Assembly (NCBI GenBank): GCA_002435545.1
Contig: DJNB01000042.1
Coordinates: 6,613-14,247, forward strand
Direction of reading: 5' to 3'
Source: Lachnoclostridium sp. UBA6475
GTDB taxonomy: Bacteria > Bacillota > Clostridia > Lachnospirales > Lachnospiraceae
DNA length: 7,635 nt
This document shows, one piece after another, positions 1 to 6,844 of the stretch (position 1 is the first letter of the stretch; each line of letters begins with the position of its first letter). Made by a program: the position numbers and the translations under genes. The notes below the pieces were generated by a model. That model searched no databases. It had not been told where the DNA came from and worked only from the letters and a program-made list of their open reading frames with translations.

Positions 1-921
1 TATTATGGCAGATTCAATCAGGGAGTCGTGACGATAAACCTGGTTGATGTTGCTTGTTCATCGTACGGCGACATGGACAAATTTTGGAAAATATTGGATG
101 AACGACTGGAGCTCTGCCACCGTGCCCTGCGCTGCCGTCATGAGCGCCTTCTCGGCACCGTTTCCGATGTGGCACCGATTTTGTGGCAGCATGGAGCGCT
201 TGCCCGCCTGAAAAAAGGAGAGACGATCGACAAACTTTTGTATAATGGTTATTCGACCATTTCACTCGGCTATGCCGGCTTGTACGAAATGTGCGTGCGA
301 ATGACCGGAGAAAGCCATACGGCAAAAGAAGGCCATGATTTTGCGCTGGCAGTCATGCAGAAATTAAACGACAAATGTGCAGAGTGGAAGGCTGCCGAAA
401 ATATCAGCTATTCGGTTTACGGTACGCCGATGGAATCAACGACTTACAAATTTGCCAAATGCCTGCAAAAGCGGTTTGGCAGGATCGAAGGCGTGACGGA
501 TAAAAATTACATTACTAATAGTTACCATATTCATGTGACCGAGCCGATCAATGCGTTTGATAAACTGACGTTTGAATCGGAATTTCAGAAATTGTCGCCC
601 GGTGGTGCCATCAGCTATGTGGAAGTGCCAAATATGCAGCATAACATACCGGCGGTACTTGCGGTAATGCGGCACATTTATGAAAATATCATGTACGCGG
701 AACTCAATACGAAAAGCGATTTCTGCGAGGCATGCGGATACGACGGCGAGATTCAGATAAAAACCGATGAAAAAGGAAAACTTGTGTGGGAATGCCCGAA
801 TTGCGGCAACCGCGACACCGACACCCTGTTCGTCGCCCGACGCACCTGCGGTTACATCGGAACACAGTTCTGGAACCAGGGCAGAACGCAGGAGATCAAA
901 GACCGGGTATTACATTTGTAA
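1..921 (+). CDS. nrdD: Anaerobic (class III) ribonucleoside-triphosphate reductase, C-terminal part; 5' end outside window
   Basis: This is the large subunit of the oxygen-sensitive glycyl-radical enzyme that reduces ribonucleoside triphosphates to dNTPs for DNA synthesis in the cytoplasm. The reading frame is open from base 1 (GRFNQGVVTINL is a family motif), so the gene starts to the left; 306 residues are visible of the usual 700 or so. Seen in order: the YGTPMESTTYKFA segment of the barrel, then four zinc-binding cysteines in two CxxC pairs (codons at 724, 733, 793 and 802), then the glycyl-radical motif RRTCGYIGTQFWNQGR with the radical glycine at codon 850-852, then a short tail ending TAA. 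The thiyl-radical cysteine and allosteric domain would lie upstream and cannot be checked. The activating radical-SAM enzyme NrdG, often the next gene, does not follow here. Identification is firm from the C-terminal motifs. Confidence 0.96.
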   Translation, partial: YYGRFNQGVVTINLVDVACSSYGDMDKFWKILDERLELCHRALRCRHERLLGTVSDVAPILWQHGALARLKKGETIDKLLYNGYSTISLGYAGLYEMCVRMTGESHTAKEGHDFALAVMQKLNDKCAEWKAAENISYSVYGTPMESTTYKFAKCLQKRFGRIEGVTDKNYITNSYHIHVTEPINAFDKLTFESEFQKLSPGGAISYVEVPNMQHNIPAVLAVMRHIYENIMYAELNTKSDFCEACGYDGEIQIKTDEKGKLVWECPNCGNRDTDTLFVARRTCGYIGTQFWNQGRTQEIKDRVLHL

Positions 922-942
922 AAAAAATCCTTGCGTTATAAT
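916..942 (+). promoter_or_regulatory. Candidate promoter for the NSS transporter gene
   Basis: A perfect -10 hexamer TATAAT lies at 937-942, about 50 bases before the transporter start. The best -35 is poor: TTGTAA (916-921, overlapping the nrdD stop) at a 15-base spacing, or TTTGTA (915-920) at 16. No extended -10 TG is present. The AT-rich bases here include a tandem 7-mer, ATAATCC at 938-944 and 945-951. No convincing terminator hairpin follows nrdD, so readthrough from nrdD is also possible. Confidence 0.35.
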
Positions 943-980
943 CCATAATCCATTATTATAGAAGATATCAACACACTAAC

Positions 981-986
981 AGGAGG
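981..986 (+). promoter_or_regulatory. Ribosome binding site of the NSS transporter
   Basis: A full AGGAGG Shine-Dalgarno sequence stands 5 bases before the ATG at 992 and fixes that start. Confidence 0.9.
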
Positions 987-991
987 ATTTT

Positions 992-2392
992 ATGGAAAAG
1001 AAAAAACGAGGGAGTTTTACAGGGACACTGGGATTTGTAATGGCGGCAGCAGGGAGTGCCGTTGGACTTGGAAATATTTGGAGATTTCCGTACCTTGCAG
1101 CGAAAAATCATGGTGGAGTATTTATCATCTGCTACATCATACTGGCATTGACATTTGGATTCGCTCTGCTTACAACAGAGATTGCGATCGGGCGAAAGAC
1201 CAAGCAGAGTCCGCTTACTGCGTATGCCGCGCTTCATCCGAAATGGGGAAAATTAGGCGTGCTTGCCTGCCTTGTACCGACGATCATTTTGCCGTATTAC
1301 TGCGTGATCGGTGGATGGGTAGTCAAATATCTTACCGTATTTGCTGCTGCCAAAGCACATAATGCGGCGCAGGATACGTTCTTTACCGGATTTATTACAT
1401 CACAGTATGCACCGATTTTCTTTATGATGATATTCTTAGGAGCGACAGCAGCAGTTGTACTTTGCGGCGTGGATAAAGGAATTGAAAAAGCCAGCAAATT
1501 TATCATGCCGATCTTACTGGTACTTATCATTGGGATTTCCGTTTATTCCCTGACGATAAAATTTACGGACGCAGATGGAGTTACCCGAACCGGACTTGAC
1601 GGTCTGAAAGTATATCTTGTGCCGGATGTCAGTGGAATGACGTTCAAAGACTGGGTCGTTATCATTATGGATGCGATGGGACAGTTGTTCTTCTCCATCA
1701 GCGTAGCGATGGGAATTATGGTCGCGTATGGTTCTTATGTGCCAAAAGATGTAAATTTGATGAAATCCATCAACCAGATTGAAATTTTTGATACCGCGGT
1801 GGCACTTCTTGCGGGGCTTATGATCGTACCGGCAATCTATGTATTTATGGGAATCGAAGGAATGTCCGGCGGCCCGGGACTGATGTTTGTTTCCCTTCCG
1901 AAAGTATTTAATGAGATGGGCGGTGTCGGCATCGCCATCGGTGTCGCATTTTTCCTGATGGTGCTCTTTGCGGCAGTGACATCTTCCGTGTCAGTCATGG
2001 AAGCCATCGTGTCAAGTATGATGGACAAGTTCCATTGGTCGAGAAAAAAAGGCGGAATCATTGTAACCATTTATGCTTTTATCGGCGGAATTGTTGTCTG
2101 CCTTGGTTACAACCTGTTTTACTTTGAACTGCCGCTGCCAAATGGAAGTGTAGCACAGATCTTGGATATTATGGACTATCTCAGTAACAATATCCTGATG
2201 CCGTCCGTAGCCGTGCTTACCTGTATTTTGATCGGCTGGGTTGTAAAACCGGATGTCATCATCAACGAAGTAACGCAGAATGGAAAATATAAGTTCAGCA
2301 GAAAGGGATTGTACATAGTCATGATTCGTTTCGTGGCACCGATTCTGTTACTATTCCTGCTGCTCCAGTCATTGGGAATTATAAATATCTAA
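992..2392 (+). CDS. Neurotransmitter:sodium symporter (NSS/SNF) family transporter
   Basis: A membrane protein of 466 residues of the LeuT-fold NSS family, expected to import an amino acid by sodium symport; the substrate cannot be read from the sequence. The N-terminal signature AAGSAVGLGNIWRFPY (about residues 19-34) is the unwound TM1 that binds sodium and substrate. By comparison with LeuT, the Na2 site is complete: G21 and V24 in TM1 and A327, T330 and S331 in TM8 (AAVTSS). TM3 carries the substrate-gating tyrosine region (ILPYYCVIGGW), and TM6 has FFSISVAMG with S235 and S237. I count eleven hydrophobic segments, the last at the C-terminus, which matches the 11-TM bacterial subgroup such as MhsT rather than 12-TM LeuT. 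D267 in TM7 (IEIFDT) may be a carboxylate that replaces chloride, as in chloride-independent bacterial members; this alignment is tentative. The gene is probably its own transcription unit, ended by the hairpin at 2398. Family is certain, substrate unknown. Confidence 0.95.
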   Translation: MEKKKRGSFTGTLGFVMAAAGSAVGLGNIWRFPYLAAKNHGGVFIICYIILALTFGFALLTTEIAIGRKTKQSPLTAYAALHPKWGKLGVLACLVPTIILPYYCVIGGWVVKYLTVFAAAKAHNAAQDTFFTGFITSQYAPIFFMMIFLGATAAVVLCGVDKGIEKASKFIMPILLVLIIGISVYSLTIKFTDADGVTRTGLDGLKVYLVPDVSGMTFKDWVVIIMDAMGQLFFSISVAMGIMVAYGSYVPKDVNLMKSINQIEIFDTAVALLAGLMIVPAIYVFMGIEGMSGGPGLMFVSLPKVFNEMGGVGIAIGVAFFLMVLFAAVTSSVSVMEAIVSSMMDKFHWSRKKGGIIVTIYAFIGGIVVCLGYNLFYFELPLPNGSVAQILDIMDYLSNNILMPSVAVLTCILIGWVVKPDVIINEVTQNGKYKFSRKGLYIVMIRFVAPILLLFLLLQSLGIINI

Positions 2393-2397
2393 TAACG

Positions 2398-2444
2398 AAA
2401 GGAGCATCTCTTCTGCACAGCCGGTAGAAAAGATGCTCCTTTTT
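2398..2444 (+). terminator. Intrinsic terminator after the NSS transporter gene
   Basis: A perfect 12-bp stem (AAAGGAGCATCT at 2398-2409 with AGATGCTCCTTT at 2431-2442) begins 5 bases after the transporter stop. Beyond one C/A mismatch it continues as TTCT (2411-2414) with AGAA (2426-2429), leaving an 11-base loop. Five T residues (2440-2444) close the element. This ends the transporter unit and separates it from apeB. Confidence 0.88.
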
Positions 2445-2482
2445 GAAAAGGGGGGGAGGATAAGTATTTTAACTTTATCTTT

Positions 2483-2503
2483 GGTTATAGTAAGAGTATA
2501 ACC
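2483..2503. promoter_or_regulatory. Perfect 7-7-7 inverted repeat upstream of apeB; possible operator over a weak promoter
   Basis: GGTTATA (2483-2489) and TATAACC (2497-2503) are exact reverse complements separated by 7 bases, 41 bases before the apeB start. The right arm contains TATAAC, a 5-of-6 match to a -10 box, but the matching -35 position (2474-2479, TTTATC) is poor. Such a dyad over a promoter with a weak -35 would suit a dimeric regulator. It could also fold as a 7-bp RNA stem if transcription starts further upstream. Since a terminator precedes it, some promoter for apeB-nfo must lie in 2445-2540. Confidence 0.4.
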
Positions 2504-2530
2504 GGAAGAAAAGAAATTATACAAATTGGG

Positions 2531-2536
2531 AAAGGA
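2531..2536 (+). promoter_or_regulatory. Ribosome binding site of apeB
   Basis: AAAGGA lies 8 bases before the ATG at 2545. It is weaker than the AGGAGG sites used by most other genes here. Confidence 0.65.
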
Positions 2537-2544
2537 AAATTGAT

Positions 2545-3864
2545 ATGAATATAGAAGTTCAGGAAACCGCAGATCGTTTATTGAATCGGATCGGCGTATC
2601 GACGTGTAGTTTTACGACAGTAAAAGCGGCAAAAAGAACATTGGAAGAAGAAGGTGTCTGCGTGCTTTCCATGCAGGAACCGCATTGGAAACTGGAGCCG
2701 GGCAAGGCCTATCTTGTGACGCAGTCCGACTCCAGTTTATTTGCATTTTCCATTGGCTGCCAATTTTTGGCAGAAGAGGCGGCGGACGACGGACAGATGC
2801 TTCGTCTCGCTGCGGCGCACACAGACCATCCCTGCCTTTATATCAAAAGCAATCCGGAAGTAGACAGCAAAGGATATGGCAAATTAAATGTCGAGGTGTA
2901 CGGAGGAGCCATTTTAAATACATGGCTGGACCGCGCCCTTTCCGTGGCAGGAAAAGTGGTTATTAAATCCGACAACGTATTTGAGCCGGAAGTGCGTATT
3001 GTAGATATGAAACGTCCGCTTTTTACCATTCCGAACCTTGCCATTCATCTGAACCGCGAGGTCAATAAGGGCGTGGAACTCAACCGTCAGAACGATCTTG
3101 AACCGCTGGCTTTTGTCGATGGAACCGGAGTGGAAAAAGACTTTTTCCTTTCCCTGCTTGCGCGAGAACTGAAAGTGTCGGCAAGTGAGATATTAGATTA
3201 TGAATTATATTTGTACAATTGTGATGCCGGAGATGTTTTAGGCATTCAGGAAGATATGATCTCTGCCCCGCGGCTGGACAACATTACCTCGGTGGAAGCC
3301 TGCCTGCAGGGACTTTTGAATCAGAAACGGGAAAAGGGGATCAATGTCATCGCTTTGTTTGACAACGAAGAGATTGGAAGCCGCACCAAACAGGGGGCGG
3401 ACAGCGAATTTTTGTACCGCTTGTTAAAGAAAATATACCGGTGTCTCGGAGTGACCGAAGAAAATGCCGAGACGGCGATCTTAGGTGGTTTTGCCCTGTC
3501 GCTTGATGTCGCACACGGATTTCATCCCAATAAACCGGACAAATCCGATCCGACCAATCCGAATCCGCTGGGAAAAGGTGTCGTGATCAAACGTTCCAGC
3601 GCGCAGAATTATGTGACGGACAGTGAAGCCGTGGCGACCGCGATGATGATCTTTGAAAACGAAGGCATTCCGTATCAGAAATTTGCCAGCCGATCCGACG
3701 TTTCACAGGGCGGCACCCTGGGGTCGATCGCATCCAAATATCTGCCGATGAAAATGGTAGACATGGGAGTGCCGATCCTTGCGATGCATTCTGCCCGCGA
3801 ACTGATGGCGGCAGCAGACCAGTATTATCTGGAAGAATTTGTCACTGCATTTTTTGAACAATAA
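2545..3864 (+). CDS. apeB: M18 family aminopeptidase (aspartyl-aminopeptidase type)
   Basis: A cytoplasmic dinuclear-zinc aminopeptidase of 439 residues that removes N-terminal residues from peptides, in this family often acidic ones; length is normal for the ApeB branch. Compared with human aspartyl aminopeptidase (DNPEP), the expected metal ligands are all present: H92 (AAHTDHP), D245 (APRLDN), E276 with the catalytic base E275 (FDNEEIGS), D321 (LDVAHGFHPN) and H415 (AMHSARE). H168 (AIHLNR) matches the active-site histidine contributed by a neighbouring subunit, so the protein probably forms the usual large oligomer. Other family blocks are VYGGAILNTWLDR and SDVSQGGTLGSI near D385. One minor difference is histidine at 95 in HTDHP, where HTDSP is common. 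The ATG at 2545 has a Shine-Dalgarno match and gives the expected N-terminus. It is followed 18 bases later by nfo, probably in one operon. The apeB symbol is by similarity of motifs; substrate preference is unproven. Confidence 0.93.
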   Translation: MNIEVQETADRLLNRIGVSTCSFTTVKAAKRTLEEEGVCVLSMQEPHWKLEPGKAYLVTQSDSSLFAFSIGCQFLAEEAADDGQMLRLAAAHTDHPCLYIKSNPEVDSKGYGKLNVEVYGGAILNTWLDRALSVAGKVVIKSDNVFEPEVRIVDMKRPLFTIPNLAIHLNREVNKGVELNRQNDLEPLAFVDGTGVEKDFFLSLLARELKVSASEILDYELYLYNCDAGDVLGIQEDMISAPRLDNITSVEACLQGLLNQKREKGINVIALFDNEEIGSRTKQGADSEFLYRLLKKIYRCLGVTEENAETAILGGFALSLDVAHGFHPNKPDKSDPTNPNPLGKGVVIKRSSAQNYVTDSEAVATAMMIFENEGIPYQKFASRSDVSQGGTLGSIASKYLPMKMVDMGVPILAMHSARELMAAADQYYLEEFVTAFFEQ

Positions 3865-3869
3865 TACAC

Positions 3870-3875
3870 AGGAGG
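3870..3875 (+). promoter_or_regulatory. Ribosome binding site of nfo
   Basis: AGGAGG lies in the 18-base gap after apeB, 7 bases before the nfo ATG. The gap is too short for a separate promoter, which supports co-transcription. Confidence 0.9.
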
Positions 3876-3882
3876 AAAAGAG

Positions 3883-4767
3883 ATGTATTTATTAGGATCC
3901 CATGTGGGAATGAGTGGAAAAGATATGATGCTTGGCTCCGTGAAGGCCGCCGTTTCCTATGGCGCCAATACTTTTATGCTGTATACCGGAGCGCCTCAGA
4001 ATACAAGAAGAAAGAAAATCGAAGAATTAAATATTCCGGCAGCCAGGGAGCTGATGAAGAAAAATGGAATCAAGACATTTGTCGTACACGCACCGTATAT
4101 TATCAATCTGGCAAATACGGTCAAGCCGGAGACATTTCAGATTGCGACGGATTTTCTCGCGGTAGAATTAGAGAGAACCGAAGCGATGGGATCCGAGACA
4201 CTTGTCCTTCATCCGGGTTCCCATGTGGGCGCCGGCGAAGAAGCCGGTATCGCGCAGATCATCAAAGGACTGGATATGGTGATGAAGCCGGATATGAAAG
4301 TGAAGATTGCCTTGGAGACAATGGCGGGAAAGGGCAGCGAGATCGGTCGTTCTTTTGAAGAAATTAAAGCCATTTATGACGGAATGCGGTATCCGGAAAA
4401 CCTCCGTGTGTGCTTTGACACCTGTCATGTAAACGATGCGGGATACGATATCGTCAATCATTACGAAGAAGTACTGGAAGAATTTGACAGCGTTCTTGGC
4501 CTGGATCAGATTGCGGTATTTCATATTAATGACAGCAAAAATCCACTCGGAGCGCACAAAGACCGCCATGAAAATGTGGGACTTGGTACGATCGGATTTG
4601 ATACTCTGTACCGTTTTGTCTCGGACGAGAGATTTGCCAATGTGCCGAAAATACTGGAAACGCCGTGGATCAAACCGGAAGACGATCCGAAAAATCCGAT
4701 TCCGCCATACAAAGAAGAAATAGAGATGTTACAGAGTGGAGTGATGAAACCGTTGACAATTTCATGA
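3883..4767 (+). CDS. nfo: Endonuclease IV (AP endonuclease family 2)
   Basis: Base-excision-repair enzyme of 294 residues that cuts DNA 5' of abasic sites and trims blocked 3' ends, using three zinc ions in a TIM barrel. All nine ligand residues known from E. coli Nfo have counterparts: H69 (VVHAPY), H110 (LHPGSH), E145 (ALETMAGKG), D179 and H182 (CFDTCH), H214 (FHINDSKN), D227 and H229 (HKDRHENVG) and E259 (ILETPW). Four of these (69, 145, 179 and 182) have the same number as in E. coli. Length is typical (about 280-300). The short C-terminal extension after the TPWIKPEDD block is unremarkable. The gene shares an apparent operon with the upstream aminopeptidase, a pairing with no obvious functional link. 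Its last codons carry the -35 box of the metG promoter. Identification is firm. Confidence 0.97.
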   Translation: MYLLGSHVGMSGKDMMLGSVKAAVSYGANTFMLYTGAPQNTRRKKIEELNIPAARELMKKNGIKTFVVHAPYIINLANTVKPETFQIATDFLAVELERTEAMGSETLVLHPGSHVGAGEEAGIAQIIKGLDMVMKPDMKVKIALETMAGKGSEIGRSFEEIKAIYDGMRYPENLRVCFDTCHVNDAGYDIVNHYEEVLEEFDSVLGLDQIAVFHINDSKNPLGAHKDRHENVGLGTIGFDTLYRFVSDERFANVPKILETPWIKPEDDPKNPIPPYKEEIEMLQSGVMKPLTIS

Positions 4768-4781
4768 TTTCCCACTAAAAT
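4753..4781 (+). promoter_or_regulatory. Sigma-A type promoter for metG, overlapping the 3' end of nfo
   Basis: A perfect -35 box TTGACA (4753-4758) and a 5-of-6 -10 box TAAAAT (4776-4781) are separated by exactly 17 bases. The -35 lies within the last codons of nfo and the -10 just after its stop. Transcription would begin near 4788, leaving a leader of about 33 bases before the metG ATG. That is far too short for a T-box or SAM riboswitch. Confidence 0.75.
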
Positions 4782-4804
4782 AGAAAGATAGGAAGTTAAA
4801 ATTG

Positions 4805-4811
4805 AAGGAGG
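4805..4811 (+). promoter_or_regulatory. Ribosome binding site of metG
   Basis: AAGGAGG lies 9 bases before the ATG at 4821 and supports that start. Confidence 0.9.
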
Positions 4812-4820
4812 CTCTTACAA

Positions 4821-6779
4821 ATGGCAAAGAAACCATATTATCTGACAACCGCCATTGCTTACACATCGGGAAAACCTCATATTGGAAATACGTATGAAGT
4901 CGTACTCGCCGATGCAATCGTGCGATATAAAAGAAATCAGGGCTACGACGTGCGGTTCCAGACCGGAACGGACGAACATGGCCAGAAAATAGAATTGAAG
5001 GCAGAAGAAGCAGGTATTACGCCAAAAGAATTTGTAGACAATGTTTCTTCGGAGATCAAACGTATCTGGGATCTGATGAACACCTCTTACGACCGCTTTA
5101 TCCGCACAACGGATGAAGACCACGAAAAACAGGTTCAGAAGATCTTTAAGAAATTGTACGAGCAGGGAGATATTTACAAAGGACATTACGAAGGAATGTA
5201 CTGTACCCCTTGTGAATCTTTCTTTACACCGTCACAGCTTGTCGATGGCAAATGTCCGGACTGCGGACGCGAGTGCCAGCCGGCGAAAGAAGAAGCCTAT
5301 TTCTTGAAATTAAGCAAATATCAGGACCGCCTGATCGAGCATATCAACACGCATCCGGAATTTATCCAGCCGGAGTCACGTAAAAACGAAATGATGAACA
5401 ATTTCCTTTTGCCGGGACTTCAGGATCTTTGTGTTTCCAGAACCAGTTTCAAATGGGGCATTCCGGTAGATTTTGATCCGGGCCATATCGTATATGTATG
5501 GGTAGATGCGTTGAGCAACTACATTACCGGACTTGGTTACGATCAGGATGGAAACAGCGATGAAATGTTTGACAAATTCTGGCCGGCAGATCTGCATCTG
5601 ATCGGAAAGGATATTTTGCGTTTCCATACCATTTATTGGCCGATCATGCTCATGGCTCTGGGACTTCCACTGCCAAAACAGGTATTTGGACATCCTTGGC
5701 TGCTTCAGGGCGACGGTAAAATGAGTAAGAGTAAGGGAAATGTACTGTATGCCGATGATCTTGTAGACGAGTTTGGTGTCGATGCCGTGCGTTATTTTGT
5801 CCTTCATGAGATGCCATTTGAAAACGATGGCGTAATAACCTGGGAATTAATGGTAGAACGCATGAATTCCGACCTTGCCAATACATTGGGAAATCTTGTA
5901 AATCGTACGATTTCCATGTCCAATAAATATTTTGACGGCGTAGTAAAAGATGCCGGAGTTTCCGAGCCGGTAGATGACGAATTGAAGGCAGTGATCAATG
6001 CAGCACCGGGCAAAGTGACAGAAAAAATGGACAAACTTCGTGTGGCAGATGCGATCACGGAGATCTTTACCCTGTTCAAACGCTGCAATAAATATATCGA
6101 CGAGACGATGCCTTGGGCACTTGCCAAAGAGGAAGAAAAGAAATCTCGTCTGGCTACGGTTTTGTATAATCTGATGGATGGTATCCGCGTCGGAGCGACT
6201 CTTCTGGATTCCTTTATGCCGGAAACCAGTGAGAAGATTCTTGCACAGATCAATGCGCCAAAGGGCGAACTTGAGACACTGAAAGCAGGAGATTATCCAA
6301 ACGATACCAAAGTAGTTGAAAAACCGGAGATTCTGTTTGCGCGAATCGATGAAGAAGAATTTATGAAAAAGATTCATGAAAAAGAGGCGGCGCAGGCAGC
6401 AGAAACTGAAAAAGCAGCAGCACCGGAAGATGTTATTGATATTGAAGCAAAACCGGAGATCACATTTGATGATTTTACGAAAATGCAATTCCAGGTAGGC
6501 GAGATCATTGCCTGTGAGGAAGTGAAAAAATCAAGAAAACTTTTGTGCTCCCAGGTTCGCATCGGAAGTGAAGTAAAACAGATCGTATCCGGAATCAAAG
6601 CACATTACAGTGCAGAAGAGATGGTCGGCAAAAAAGTCATGGTTCTTGTAAACCTGAAGCCGGCAAAACTGGCAGGCGTATTGTCAGAAGGAATGCTTCT
6701 CTGTGCAGAAGATGCAGAGGGAAATCTGGCGCTTTTGACACCGGAAAAACCAATGCCGGCAGGAGCCGAGATCTGCTGA
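4821..6779 (+). CDS. metG: Methionyl-tRNA synthetase with C-terminal tRNA-binding domain
   Basis: Class I synthetase of 652 residues that charges initiator and elongator tRNA(Met) with methionine in the cytoplasm. The Rossmann catalytic domain has the HIGH-type motif HIGN (20-23), TDEHG (50-54), YVWVDALSNYI, and KMSKS (300-304). The zinc insertion in the connective domain is a single knuckle with C128, C131, C145 and C148. The helical anticodon domain (about 370-510) carries N423 and P431-W432, matching the anticodon-reading N...PW motif. A charged, alanine- and glutamate-rich linker (about 512-546) leads to an OB-fold of the Trbp111/EMAP-II type (about 547-652), which dimerises the enzyme and grips the tRNA. 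The architecture is the standard full-length bacterial form. The gene has its own promoter inside the end of nfo and is followed by a hairpin and tatD, a common Firmicutes order. No T-box leader fits in the short upstream gap. Identification is firm. Confidence 0.98.
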   Translation: MAKKPYYLTTAIAYTSGKPHIGNTYEVVLADAIVRYKRNQGYDVRFQTGTDEHGQKIELKAEEAGITPKEFVDNVSSEIKRIWDLMNTSYDRFIRTTDEDHEKQVQKIFKKLYEQGDIYKGHYEGMYCTPCESFFTPSQLVDGKCPDCGRECQPAKEEAYFLKLSKYQDRLIEHINTHPEFIQPESRKNEMMNNFLLPGLQDLCVSRTSFKWGIPVDFDPGHIVYVWVDALSNYITGLGYDQDGNSDEMFDKFWPADLHLIGKDILRFHTIYWPIMLMALGLPLPKQVFGHPWLLQGDGKMSKSKGNVLYADDLVDEFGVDAVRYFVLHEMPFENDGVITWELMVERMNSDLANTLGNLVNRTISMSNKYFDGVVKDAGVSEPVDDELKAVINAAPGKVTEKMDKLRVADAITEIFTLFKRCNKYIDETMPWALAKEEEKKSRLATVLYNLMDGIRVGATLLDSFMPETSEKILAQINAPKGELETLKAGDYPNDTKVVEKPEILFARIDEEEFMKKIHEKEAAQAAETEKAAAPEDVIDIEAKPEITFDDFTKMQFQVGEIIACEEVKKSRKLLCSQVRIGSEVKQIVSGIKAHYSAEEMVGKKVMVLVNLKPAKLAGVLSEGMLLCAEDAEGNLALLTPEKPMPAGAEIC

Positions 6780-6802
6780 TAAAATAAGAATAAAATGGAG
6801 AT

Positions 6803-6838
6803 AAAAGGCAACAGAGGAGCCATCTTCTGTTGTCTTTT
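6803..6838 (+). terminator. Hairpin between metG and tatD; intrinsic terminator or attenuator
   Basis: A 16-bp stem pairs 6803-6818 (starting AAAAGGCAACAG) with 6823-6838 (ending TTGTCTTTT) around a GCCA tetraloop. Two pairs are G-U wobbles (6808/6833 and 6816/6825), so the fold is stable only in + strand RNA. The A and U tracts form the base of the stem, as in many intrinsic terminators, but only CT follows the T run. It ends 11 bases before the tatD ATG, which is unusually close for a terminator that should end the metG transcript. Confidence 0.75.
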
Positions 6839-6840
6839 CT

Positions 6841-6844
6841 GGGA
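6841..6844 (+). promoter_or_regulatory. Weak ribosome binding site of tatD
   Basis: GGGA, 5 bases before the ATG at 6850, is the only Shine-Dalgarno-like sequence at a useful distance. A better match, AGAGGAG (6813-6819), is about 30 bases upstream and buried in the hairpin stem. The start is nevertheless secure because the HxH metal motif is at residues 6-8. Confidence 0.4.

Noticed and set aside
937..960. TATAAT/ATTATA inverted ends and the ATAATCC tandem copies in the nrdD-transporter gap, considered as a terminator or operator
   Set aside because: The arms are only six AT pairs with a 12-base spacer and no T tract; low-complexity AT sequence explains them as well.
767..961. Overlapping + strand 64-codon frame at the end of nrdD
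   Set aside because: It overlaps the conserved zinc and glycyl-radical region of nrdD in another frame and has no start signal.
3898..4229. An 11-base direct repeat TCCCATGTGGG at 3898-3908 and 4219-4229
   Set aside because: Both copies are in frame in nfo and encode the SHVG tetrapeptide (residues 6-9 and 113-116), so the repeat follows from conserved protein sequence rather than a DNA element.
4168..4569. Antisense 133-codon frame within nfo
   Set aside because: It is a shadow of the nfo coding frame; no recognisable domain or upstream signal.
4768..4820. Possible riboswitch or T-box ahead of metG
   Set aside because: The gap is 53 bases, with no stable hairpin and no T-box-like sequence; far too short for such leaders.
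5847..6488. Long antisense open frame (213 codons) and a second one (5804-6253) inside metG
   Set aside because: Both lie wholly opposite a firmly identified gene, have compositions unlike real proteins (rich in Phe, Arg, Cys, Ile from reversed codons), and show no ribosome binding site or family motif.
6735..6740. A perfect TTGACA in the 3' end of metG, considered as a -35 for tatD
   Set aside because: No -10-like hexamer lies 16-18 bases downstream (the bases there are GC-rich), and the next TAAAAT at 6791 is 50 bases away.
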